DNA of 64,000 nt from Pomacea canaliculata (taxonomy: Eukaryota; Mollusca; Gastropoda; Architaenioglossa; Ampullariidae), in contig NC_037590.1 of NCBI RefSeq assembly GCF_003073045.1, positions 43,626,296-43,690,295 on the forward strand, given 5' to 3'. A program made the position numbers and the translations under genes. Below the pieces are notes generated by a model. The model saw only the letters and a list, made by a program, of their open reading frames with translations, was not told where the DNA came from and searched no databases. Position 1 is the stretch's first letter; every line of letters starts with the position of its first letter. Shown piece after piece: positions 14,887 through 25,349 of the stretch.

Positions 14887-16976
14887 AATTCTGTTAAGAT
14901 TTTTTTCATTGATTGATTGGTGATTACAGTATTACATTAATTACTTACTGTCGTTGATTTGAAGATGTTTCGATGTGGGGAACAGTCTTGTCTCAAAAAT
15001 ACTGCTGTGATGGTTAACGATACTATTTTTTTTTTTAAAAAAGGTTGTTTTTTTTTTTTTTACATGACTTTTGTCAGATGATTTCCTATACAGTATAGAA
15101 TTCTTTGCTCCTCGTCTGTCCCACAGGACCGGCCTAGACGCCGTCTACACTATAAGATGTGGGATTTACAACACTCGAGGGCCGAGTCAGCCATTCGAGT
15201 TTAATCCCCAGCACCTGAGGCCGTTTGTTCACGAGGACTACGATACAAAGACCAAACACAATGACATCGCCCTCTTCCCCCTGCGACAGACGGGCTTCCC
15301 CCAGTGACCGGGTGGGCGCCGTGTGCATCTCCAGGCGGGTGGCCAGGGTGGATGAGCGAGCAGTGGTACTGGGCTGGGGCAAGACGAGTGAGACAAAAGG
15401 TACAGCCCCTAGCCTTCTGCAACCTTCTAGTTTTGTTCTGTTTTTGTTATTGATGTCTTGATTCGCTTTTAATTGTTTGAATGTGTTTTTTTACTTCATT
15501 GAATCGTTTTTTGTTAATTTTTGTTAGCGTTAGTTTTAAATGTTTCGATTCATTCGTTGATAATGTATACATAACTTAATAGGAATTATATAGTCATGCG
15601 ATTATTCAACTAAGTAAATTAAAATAAAAATTAACTATTAATAAAATGAGAACAACCATGCGTTCTAGTTTACACAGCAAAGAGATAAACTATTTATGAA
15701 TCCGTCTAAATAAAACTTTTTTTTTTTGTAAATGCAAATAGCACGAGCTATACCAACAACATTTAAGATATAAATTCTATTCATTATTTGGGTGGATTTT
15801 TTTGTGTTACTTCTCTGTTAATTGTTCCTTTTACTTTTGTTGACATTTGTTGTAGAAAAACTTAAGCATGTTTAAATGGACAAAAATAATACGACACAAA
15901 ACATAAGATGGACCTGTTTAAGTTGATCCTTTCTCTAGACACCAGATTTTCATGAATTTACATGTTTGTATTAACTGAATTATTTTGTCTTCTCAGGTAC
16001 TGCAAATAGCAATTCCCCGTATCTAAAGATGGGCATAGTGTACGTGCTGCGAGACAGAGAATTGTTCGGAAATATATGGGAGCTACTTCTTCCACGACAC
16101 AGAGATGTGTGCCGCCAACACTGTCAGAGGCGATGACTCCTGTCAGGTGAGCAGCTATGTGCACAATTTAAAAAAGTAGTTTGAATAACTAGAAATATAA
16201 AATTGTTTTAGTTGCTTTTCCACTCTTAACAAACGTATGTGTGTGTTCGAGCTCTTCTGAACATCCTCATGCTCTGTGACTGTCTTTACTATGCAGCTAA
16301 TAGTAGTGCAATGTCAGCTAATATTAGTGTTAGGCCAATATTACAACAACTCATGCTAATGTTACACTTACTTTCGACAATGTGTTAGTAAGGTTGGAAA
16401 GGAAGTGGTAATGTTCTTCTGACTACTGAAAACCTTCCGGTATTGTTGACAGGGTGACAGTGGCGGCCCACTCGTGGCTGAGAGACACGGAGAGCTGCAG
16501 TTGATAGGTATGAACCCTTTCTTGACCTCCTACATGGTTCGACTATTTTACACCTATTAAAATAAATAAGAAAAGAGAGAACATGTTCCCTTTTTATGTC
16601 ATAAACATGTATTTTTAGCAAGAGAAGTTTACCTCCATTATAAGTATGCGACTTACATAATTGTAAATATTAAGCTATACTGTTAATTTATATTGTCATA
16701 ATTAGCTAAAGCAGGCCAGCTCCCGGTGACAAAGATTTGCTGGAGCGATCCATGAAAGATTGGAGTCAGTGGATCTGCCCTGTGTACAGCCCTCATGTAG
16801 GTCCTGCATATGTAATCTGGTTTTTACAACTATGTGCAGGTATCACAAGCTTCGGATGGGGATGCGGACGGCCACAATTACCCGGGGTGTATGCAGATGT
16901 CACAAAGCTGAAGTCATGGATCAACTCTAAAATAAACTCCTGGGCACCTGAGGCACCCGGCACGATGAGCAGTTGA
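13259..16976 (+). CDS. S1 serine protease 3 (trypsin-like specificity), 7 exons, two frame breaks
   Basis: More diverged member of the same group. Exons: 13259-13295, 14021-14169, 14725-14822, 15127-15399, 15997-16146, 16453-16507, 16840-16976; same phases. Signal peptide MNPLPALLLSLV; propeptide GCGHRNPPY; mature start IVNGEPAPPY preceded by Thr-Tyr. Catalytic His is in TAGHC, Asp in NDIAL, Ser in DDSCQGDSGGP, a textbook trypsin pocket with Asp189-Ser190. The C-terminal tail is about 10 residues longer than in protease 1. One extra base in the C run near 15299 (exon 4) and one extra base near 16061 (exon 5) shift the frame; splice phases are only consistent if both are ignored (about 298 residues). 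This is a pseudogene or a sequence with residual assembly indels. Confidence 0.85.
14860..14884. repeat. (TCTG)n microsatellite
   Basis: Six TCTG units in intron 3 of protease 3. Confidence 0.9.
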
Positions 16977-17236
16977 ATGTATATTGCCTGAAATGTGATT
17001 TCGATTTTCTTTTACTGGCTTCCATTGTATTTAGTCGGTCCTGTATATTTGAAAGTAAGCCTTATAAACTACCTGTAAATCCTGGAAACGTTTGAGACTG
17101 TCACCATCCTCGTCCAGATTAATGACAAGTCTAGCCGTTGTTCTTGTAATTGCATCGTTCTACAATTGAGTATTAGTGTTGCATGCTCACTGTGATATTT
17201 ATACCGTGATTATTTTATTGTCGTCTTGATTTCAAT

Positions 17237-17347
17237 CAGGGTCTTGCAAAGGGATGCCTACGGCTGACTACTTCATATGCCTAGTTACCCTCAAAAGCGA
17301 GGGCCCTAGGCAGATGCCTCGTCCGCCTGCCCCTAAGCACGGCCCTG
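17237..17347. mobile_element. hAT-type MITE with 8-bp target duplication
   Basis: A 111-bp element begins CAGGGTCTTGC and ends GCACGGCCCTG (imperfect inverted ends). It is flanked by ATTTCAAT at 17229-17236 and again at 17348-17355. An 8-bp duplication and CAGGG ends are typical of hAT elements. It is too short to code for a transposase. A decayed relative lies at 4216-4353. Confidence 0.85.
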
Positions 17348-17355
17348 ATTTCAAT

Positions 17356-20058
17356 GATGTTGTAACTGTTCTAAAGTCTGCTCAGTCAAAGTAACATCAA
17401 AATTATTCCGTATGTAGTACTTCACAAATTTTCATAACTTACAGACACAACAGTTCGCAACGGAAAGATATTTCTTTACTCTCTATTTCCCCATGGTATA
17501 TTTAGAAATACGAACAACAAAAATACAAAATTAAAAATGTAATCACTTTCCTATTACTTGAGTGACTAAATTTAAATGTTATCGTTTCTAATTGTAATAA
17601 ACTTACGAAATCTGTCAATGAATCAATCAAACAATCATTCAGTTAATTAATCAGTAGATTCTGCTAGTGTAGTGTAACTATTGTCACTTTGATTCATGCG
17701 AAGAACAAATGGCTTCACTAATTTAGGAGAATGTTGTTAGAGTCGGCCAAGAACAAGGCGATAAACTCGACAGTAAAGGGAGATAACTGTAGATGTAAGG
17801 GTAACGACTCCAGAGAATAAGGTCAGTGACATCAGGAGAATACTGGGAAGATATTGAGTAATCTTGAGAATACGAAGGAATATTATCATACGAAACTACA
17901 AGAGGGTGATGATCACTTCAGTTTACTCGCTGTACCTCAGGCTGCCAAAGCGAGTGAAACATGGCGGCGTGGAGTCCAGCACACAGCTCGCACTTTAAAT
18001 AACATTTATTTTTTATCTGTATCCTCATTTATACAGCTCGCACTTTAAATAACATCATACACAGTCCTTAGTAGACACAGGGGTGGGTAGGTGTGGCTAT
18101 GCATATCTTCTAATTGTTTATGTGTGTACGAGTTAAATGTTCATGTTTTCCTGTGTGCGTGTGTTTGTGAACGTGCCCGTAGCTTCAGAGACCGGACTTT
18201 GTACTATGTAGGTGTAAAATTGTATCTGACAGTTTGGATAACCACCCGAGTATATTTCTCTCTCTCTATTCACAAAGTCTACCGTCTATCTTCCCTTCCA
18301 CGCTGGGCGATGTTCTCTTCGATATGTTTTTCAGTGTCCTTACCAGATGAGTTTCTTTATCATTCAGTGTCACTGTAAACACAGTCTCGTTACTTTTCTT
18401 TGTTTTTATTTACTTCCTTTCTCGCTTTCAATTTTTTGTATTTTCTTAAGTCCCACGGCTCTCTGTATGCTAAGCTCGTGAGGATACACGTGAACTCGTA
18501 TCTACTTCAGCTTCAGTTTGCTTCTCACACAAACTAGCTTTGAGTTATCTTTTCTTTTTCGCTACTTTCACTTCTGGCTGTTCAACCTTTAAATATATTT
18601 GTGTTGTAACCAAAAGTTATGTATCAAAGTCCTAAATAATTTTGTTGGGTCTTCCTTTATTGTTTTGTCGGGAATGTCCCCAGCTCTGTTTATTGTGATG
18701 TTTATTTAACCCGTAATGAACGCTCGGTTTACATAGCATCACTGACCAAAGTCCATTCATACGGATGTTTGTTGTGTCTTCAGACCCAGGTTTACTTTCT
18801 GTGCAGCCATAGTTGTTTTCCTGCATTTAGTTCGCTCGTCACAGCTTGTTTACAGAGCTGTTGATTTTCTGAAATGTGTTTCCAGTTTTCTAATACAAAG
18901 CACGAGACTAAATCCGGGGTGAAGAAAATGTTGCCGTGCACCTGGACAGGTGATATATTAATGTTGTTTAGTGTGACACACACCTCTGTCGTCTACTGAA
19001 GGTGATTCGCTTTCCGACGCCCAGACACTTCCTTGTCCCTCAGTTTGTCCTCACAACCGCAGTTGGATACCCTGGAGGTTCGGGGTGTAGAGGGCAGAGT
19101 ACCTTCCACAAGTTGTAAATTAAGTAGCGAACAGGAGATATGTGGACAAAAAGAAACAACAACGGCTAGTTCCTTTCTGAAGCTCAGACAGTGGAATGCT
19201 TCCAACAGTCTCGTTATACCCACTACCTGTGAGACACCCACGGGTACATCCCTGGCAGTTTGCAACACAAACGCTGAGGTTCCGCGCGACCAGGTTACTG
19301 CTGACCACCTGTAGTTCCACGTGTCCTGTCCTTGTTTAGACACACAGACCCTGGCTGACCACCTGTCCACCTCCCTCCTTCTGTTGTAGTTTTACATGGT
19401 GGAGCTACATGATTGATGTTAGTAAAGACATTTACAACGCCGGACATTTGCGATAAATGTTTTAGCTGACTCAGTCAAAAATTGAATGGAAAATCCGCTT
19501 TTGAGAAATGATGATGATGATGATGGATGATGATGGATGATTGGTGATTTTTCGACTATTTTGCAATATACCGAAATCTCACACAAGCCGCATGGATTAA
19601 GCTGTCAGTTGTAAATGAATTTCTAACAAAAAGTAAAACAGAAAGCAATGTTTGCATGGCAATCACGAGCTTCATCACTTCACTCTGTAAAACCTGGCAA
19701 GGGATGGAGGTGGACACAACAAGAGGATGAGAGTTCACTCCTCATACTGAAATCCTCTACAAACACCTGTAGCACCTTGGCGAAGATCAATGAGACAAAA
19801 GTCGGAGCAGCTGGTCTGTGATTTATTGGAGGTAGTGTTTATGTGTGTGTAGAAGGGGGAAGGAATGTTTGGTGGATTTTTTTTTTTATCGAGGCGATAA
19901 GCTAAACAAAGAGAGACACTGCAGTGAGTAGTGTAAGATCAGGTCAAACACATTTGTGGAGAACCATCGGGGGACTGGCTTGTCCACAGCGTACAAGTAG
20001 TTCTAACAACAGCTGCTTACCTGTCTGCTCACCTGCCTGTTGAGAGATACAGACTGTC
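17356..20058. other. Intergenic region between proteases 3 and 4
   Basis: About 2.7 kb with no conserved exon found. It contains a 23-bp direct repeat (17983-18005 and 18033-18055) and a short GATGAT run near 19510. Longer open frames around 18990-19370 show no domain I recognise. Confidence 0.5.
17983..18055. repeat. 23-bp direct repeat
   Basis: ACAGCTCGCACTTTAAATAA plus CAT occurs twice, separated by 27 bases. Origin unknown; possibly a local slippage duplication. Confidence 0.8.
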
Positions 20059-20597
20059 ATGCTCCGCTGTCTTCTGCTTCTGCCATGCTTCCTTCCGCTG
20101 GGTATGTATGAGAATGTGCATATGTACTTTAGTACCCGTACATTTGGGGTTTGTATTTTTGCTTCTGCTGATGTCTGTCTGTCCGTCCGTGTCTGTCTGT
20201 CTGTCTGTTGTCACGCCTTGTGTCACACCCTGTGTCACACCCTGTGTATTGTCTGTGACAGTCAACAGTTTGCTGTTCAGTTGTGTTGGCCAAGTGTCCG
20301 TGCCATGCGGCTCGCCTCAAGTACTACAGCGATCCCATCGAATCGTAGGAGGTGAACAGTCCACCCTGGGTACGATGCCCTGGATGGTAGGAAACTGCTT
20401 TGAGTGAATGTGCGTGTACGTGTGTGTGTGTGTAAGATAAATAGTACACATATATACTGTAGAATAATTGTTTGTTGTATACGTAGTTAATAATGTGCAA
20501 TAAGTGTTTTCTCAACTATGACAACAGTTTATGTCTACCCAGACCAGTGACAATGTAGCTGCCAACATCACAAGTCAAACTGATAAACTTGCTACAA

Positions 20598-20681
<84 letters not shown>

Positions 20682-23317
20682 CGCCCTAATTTGTTAAGAT
20701 GACTTTTTAATGAAACAAATCAACAACTGCTTTATGCATCATAAAACAAAACAAACCAAAAGCATACTGCATGTATGTTTGTTTGTTTATTTATTTATTT
20801 ATTTATTTGTTTGCTTGTTCGTTTGTTTGGAAAGCTTAACTGTCACAAACACACTAACACACGCAAGCTAAGAAAGACATTTACACAAAGACCCATGGAT
20901 TTAATGTTTAGGAAAGCTTAAACATGGGGTCTTAAGTCATTAATTCAAGCAACTAACACACACACACACACGCACACACAACTGCATGCACATACGCACA
21001 CACTATCAAAAGGAAGGAGACACCCCGTATAAATCACCAGCTGGTAACCAGTTTGTTTGCACTGACTGCCTCCTCCCTCCCTTTCCCCGCCCCAAGGCGT
21101 GGGTGGAACCATGTCCCTGTACATGCATCTCACCTGTGACTTGCAGGTAGTGATAGCTGACCGGGGATTCTACCTGTGCGGGGGCTCCATCATCAGCTCA
21201 CGACTGATCCTCACTGCAGCCCACTGCTTTGACACGTGAGTTTACCTGGGGTGTGTCTGGATGTCACTCGGTTCACACCTGTCCATGTTCGGACCCTCGT
21301 GACCCATTCAGTGTCCAGGCTACGTGGCAGGTAGTCTCCTGATCACCTTGCTGAGCTGACCAATCAGAAAATATCACAACTAAATAAATGTGAAGCAAGG
21401 ATTAACAACCACTGTACTCATTATTAGACCTAGTATTAGTATTAGCATTAGTATTAGTAGACATTTGCAGTAAAAAGATATCGTTCTATTTCCATGATGG
21501 GTCGCTTGCCCGGCCAGGGAAGAATCGCAGAATCCCAGGAACCTGCAGGTGTACGCCGCCAAGCTCAGCCTCACCAAGGCCAACAAGGAGGAGCAGCTGC
21601 TGACAGTGCAGACACTCATTTTGCACAAAGACTTCAACAACATCACCGGCGCCAACGACATCGCCCTGCTGGTGCTGGACAAGGATCTTGTCTTCACTTC
21701 CATCGTCGCACCCATCTGTCTTCCCTCGTCAGGCTCAGGCTTGCTGCTGGCATGGCGGCCATCGTGGCGGGCTGGGGCCTCACCCTGGGTACGTGGCTCT
21801 GAAACTTGACAAAAAACTGTTAAACTCTACATTTAGACATGGTTTACATTTAAAAGGGAATACCCAGGGATTTCTTGTTATGATAATTATATCAAGTTAA
21901 TTGTTCTGGAGGCGTGTACTCAGTAACCTAACCACACCTGTCTCTGTGCAGGTACCGGCACTGAATACGTCCTCAATCAGGTTCTCGTCCCCATCGTCAG
22001 TGACGACACGTGCTCGCTCCCTGACTGGCAGGGCAGCAAGTTTCTGCCGGAAGTCACCTTCTGCGCAGGCTACGAGGAGGGCGGAAGAGACGCGTGCTCG
22101 GTAAGACGTCACGTGCGGCAGCAAAGAATGACCTTTCAACTCTCACGCACTCTTACAATTTCTTTTCTGTTCTATAGCTCTGGGGATGTTCGTAGGTGAG
22201 ATGAACTTTGAAAACAGATTGGGAGAAATAATTTTTCAAGAAAGCTTGCTGTGTCCGTGGCGAAAATTGTCAGCAGATAAATTTTCAAAGCAGAGTTTTC
22301 CTGAAATATTCTTAAATGTTTAATTGTATCGTAATGTTCTTGTGATGATTTTACTTAAATCAACTTACCTGTAATACTATTATTTACCAGGACAAAACGT
22401 TTTACATCACTTGATCTTTACAATCTGTTTTCCGGTTGACGAAAGCTCAACAAGATTCAGTACATCGTCGCCATCGCATTGTCTTACAGTAATGTCCCTT
22501 TGACTGATTTAAATTACTTTGACAGTATATAAGTCACGCACACACACAGGGTTTAGCATCGAGCGTAAATAAATGAATCCATAAGGGAGAAAATACTAGA
22601 ACCTTTAGGAATTGTTCTAATATGGATTACTTCCCTTTACCAGCAATCGCACGCATGCGCCGTAGCGTAAGGAAAGAGAAAATTTAAAAAATGACCGTGA
22701 TTTTTAATGTACCTTATATTCCTTTTTATTGCTTTTTTTTCTTTTTTTTTTTTTTTTTTGCAAAACATCTATGCGAGCATCTTTGTTGTCTGCTGCAGGG
22801 GGACAGTGGGTCACCACTCATTCGAAATTCCAACAATAAATGGTTTGCTGTTGGTGAGTTCATCATCATCGTCATCATCATCATCATTGTTTGTAGTTTA
22901 CAATAAACGATTAACTACCTGAACACAACTATTAAATACTACCAATAAGAAAAGCTTTAGATTATCATTTACTGTATGGAAAAATGGTAGTTAGAGACTC
23001 AATACCTCTGATCCTCTTTGCCTCTCTGCTGGTAAAACTTTTTTTAATCGTTCGTTCGTCATATCTTACAATTAGCCATTCTGTCTTTTCTCATATTTAT
23101 TTAATCATTTTTATATGATAGTCGGTTGGGAAAGCTAATATATTTCAAGACATTTTCTCACGAACAGACATTCTCCCTTGCAGGTATCGTCAGTAACGGC
23201 GACGACTGCGCCCTCCCACGCAAGCCTGGTATCTACACCAACGTTTCTTACTACATGAAGTGGATCGAAGATACTTTGCTCTTGAACAACCTGCCTTTTC
23301 CGTGCAACTTTCGATGA
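20059..23317 (+). CDS. S1 serine protease 4 (trypsin-like, Arg activation site), 7 exons, one frame break
   Basis: Exons: 20059-20101, 20262-20386, 21147-21235, 21518-21788, 21952-22100, 22799-22853, 23184-23317, with the same phases as proteases 1-3, so the structure is ancestral. Signal peptide MLRCLLLLPCFLPL. The pro-segment has VPCGSP and a standard activation site SHR before IVGGEQSTLG. Catalytic His is in TAAHC, Asp in NDIAL, Ser in GDSGSP. Asp189 is kept in RDACSGDSG. Departures from consensus are Ser for Gly after the catalytic SG, and SNG where trypsins have SWG. Between ICLPSS and IVAGWG (about 21725-21752) the frame shifts by one missing or two extra bases; everything else is consistent with about 288 residues. 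The spacer to the TATA-driven genes and a lack of a clear TATA box suggest separate control. AATAAA at 23536. Confidence 0.87.
20599..20682. repeat. (GTCT)n microsatellite
   Basis: About 20 GTCT units in intron 2 of protease 4; a shorter related run lies near 20180. Confidence 0.95.
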
Positions 23318-23396
23318 GCTCATTGTTATAATTTATTGTATAAATCCTTTGTGTTGTACTGAGCATGGGCTCCACACGCTGAGCAACCCGTGCAAA

Positions 23397-23460
23397 CACT
23401 CACACTCACACTCACACTCACACTCACACTCACACTCACACTCACACTCACACTCACACA
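23397..23460. repeat. (ACTCAC)n hexamer repeat
   Basis: Nine to ten ACTCAC units in the 3' UTR region of protease 4. There are no spacers, so this is not a CRISPR array. Confidence 0.95.
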
Positions 23461-23535
23461 CATGAAGCAGTAAACACAGATGGCTCTCTGTTTTACAATT
23501 GGTTTATAATAGAAGTTTTAGTTTTCTGACGTGGC

Positions 23536-23541
23536 AATAAA
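23536..23541 (+). promoter_or_regulatory. Polyadenylation signal of protease 4
   Basis: AATAAA, about 220 bases after the stop codon. Confidence 0.5.
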
Positions 23542-23817
23542 AGAAAAGTTTATCAAGAAACAGGTGTTGAGCATCTTTTGTAGAATTGATGGAAATGTTT
23601 ATGTGTGCCCCGGACAGTGTTCTCTGGGGTTGATTTTGTCTCAAGTGTCTGATGCAGCGTACAGCGGATCTTCAATTACTTTTAACTCCAACAATATCTG
23701 GTTATCTTAAGTCTAGCGTATATAATGTTTGGTGGTTAGCTGATGGTTAATTGGTTATTAAAGAGGAAATGAATTTTAAGATACACCTTAGAAGTTAGTG
23801 GAACACGTGCAGTGCAG

Positions 23818-23945
23818 GTATCGTCAGTAACGGGTATGACTGACTGCGGTGTTCCACGTAAGCCGGGTATCTACATCAAAGTTTCTGGTCGGTCAGGTGC
23901 ATTGAAAATCCTTTGCTGCTCAACAACTGAACTTTCCTCCCTCCT
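23818..23945 (+). pseudogene. Decayed duplicate of the last exon of protease 4
   Basis: After a TGCAG acceptor, the sequence repeats the start of protease 4 exon 7 (GTATCGTCAGTAACGG), and then codes for CGVPRKPGIYIKVS, matching CALPRKPGIYTNVS. It reaches a stop early in the family frame (TGA near 23838), and the frame differs between its two halves. The match fades near CAACAACTGAAC. No second copies of exons 1-6 are seen nearby, so only the last-exon segment was duplicated or survives. Confidence 0.75.
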
Positions 23946-23959
23946 TCACTTACAAAAAT

Positions 23960-25106
23960 GCAAGATTTTTTTTTTCTTTAAGGGTGTACAATGTTTTCAG
24001 TCTTAACTGCTTTAGTTTTCAGTTTTCAACAAAATCAGTTGGTGCAACTGTCTCATTTTCTTGCGAACTTTCATAATGTTCGTCTTTGTACCATTGTCCT
24101 CTGGATCAAAGTTCTTTAGTGAGAGGGACATCTGTGCGAAATGTACCGACCAAACTCAAAACTTTACTGGGCGGTGTGTTAGAGACTGAAGTTCAGTGCA
24201 ATGATGTTGCCATACAACATTAAAAACAATGGCAGCCAAATGTACATATGATAAGACAAGGAGTAACAATACAGAGAAACATGAGTTAGTTATTGTTGTT
24301 GAAGTAAGGACACACATGCAGACACAAAGACAAGGTCAGTCAGTACAGTTCACTTCACTTACAGTCAGAAGGCAATGGGAGCTCTGTTTACATCTCTCTC
24401 TTACATCAAACAGTAAACATCACACGCCTATTTTTGGTTGTTTGCAATCTTTGGCTTAGTTGTACTCACGGATATGGTATCCTTTATCTGGACTTAAAAT
24501 CCATGTGTTTCTGCAGTAAACATGGATATTTTTTAAGAGGAAGCACGTTTTTATCTACATGTTCTCCTTTTCTTGAGATACAGTCGACCTTCCGTAAGTC
24601 GAAATTGTTCCTAACCAGAATTGTAAACACCAGTTACTTGGTTTCCCATTAGAGCAATGCATATTTAACTTCCCAAGCTTGAATCAGCCTAACCATGGAC
24701 TTGCACAACTCGAAAAATTTTAAGCCAGTCAGCATGTTGAAAAATTTTTTTTTTTAATTCGTGAGAGTGTTCTGCCCTATTAACAATGAATTGTTCCTTC
24801 ATATTTTTCTTTGTTTTATTTGTGGCTACATGGGGCCACCACTTCTTTGTCTTTGGGCTGCTTACAACTCCGTGACTAGAGCATTCTCATAACACTGAAA
24901 TGATATTATTCCTCAAAGATTATGATACCTTTAATTATTGCTGTCTGAGCTGTTTAATCATGTGCATCGATGATGAGCTGTTGCTACTAGTGGCCTCAGT
25001 TGACACTCAGGATAGAATACCAATCTTTTCGTGAGATGACAACGATTTCTTGATGATTCCTCTGTTGATGTGTCACAGTATACAGCAGAAGGGTTAAGAA
25101 ACAATA
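23960..25106. other. Spacer between protease cluster and Ig-SRCR cluster
   Basis: No exon recognised. A sequence resembling the A/E/F promoter block (CCTCAGTTGACACTCAGG) occurs near 24992-25010, about 115 bases before the main block. One pogo-like end may lie near 24583 but lacks a partner. Confidence 0.45.
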
Positions 25107-25267
25107 ATCACGACATCGACCTCCAGTGACAAGTAAACAAGTCAGACCTCTCATAGCAGGATGTTTGTAGATGTTGCATGCATGTGAGCTCGAGCTCTGG
25201 AGATAAGGTCCAGCCTTGCAGCAGGAGGTCGGATAAAAAAGTCAGGAGCAGGGAACAATGTATATAA
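25107..25267 (+). promoter_or_regulatory. Conserved upstream block and TATA-like box of gene A
   Basis: ATCACGACATCGACCT starts 243 bases before the ATG, and GAGCTCTGGAGATAAGG lies about 150 bases before it. Genes E and F carry the same two motifs at nearly the same distances. TATATAA at 25261-25267 may be the core promoter. The AGATAA core fits GATA-family binding sites; use in hemocytes is an inference. Confidence 0.5.
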
Positions 25268-25349
25268 TACATCGCAAAGTGCCTTGTGCAACAATCACTA
25301 TCATCAACATTTGCAGGATTCATAACAGCCTTCTAGAAAAGTGCTAAGG

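Noticed and set aside
23397-23460. Regular repeat array that might suggest CRISPR
   Set aside because: Pure ACTCAC hexamers without spacers in a eukaryotic window.
24583-24720. CAGTCGACCTTCCGTAAGTC preceded by TA, resembling a pogo/Tigger end
   Set aside because: No matching inverted end was found downstream, so the element boundary cannot be supported.
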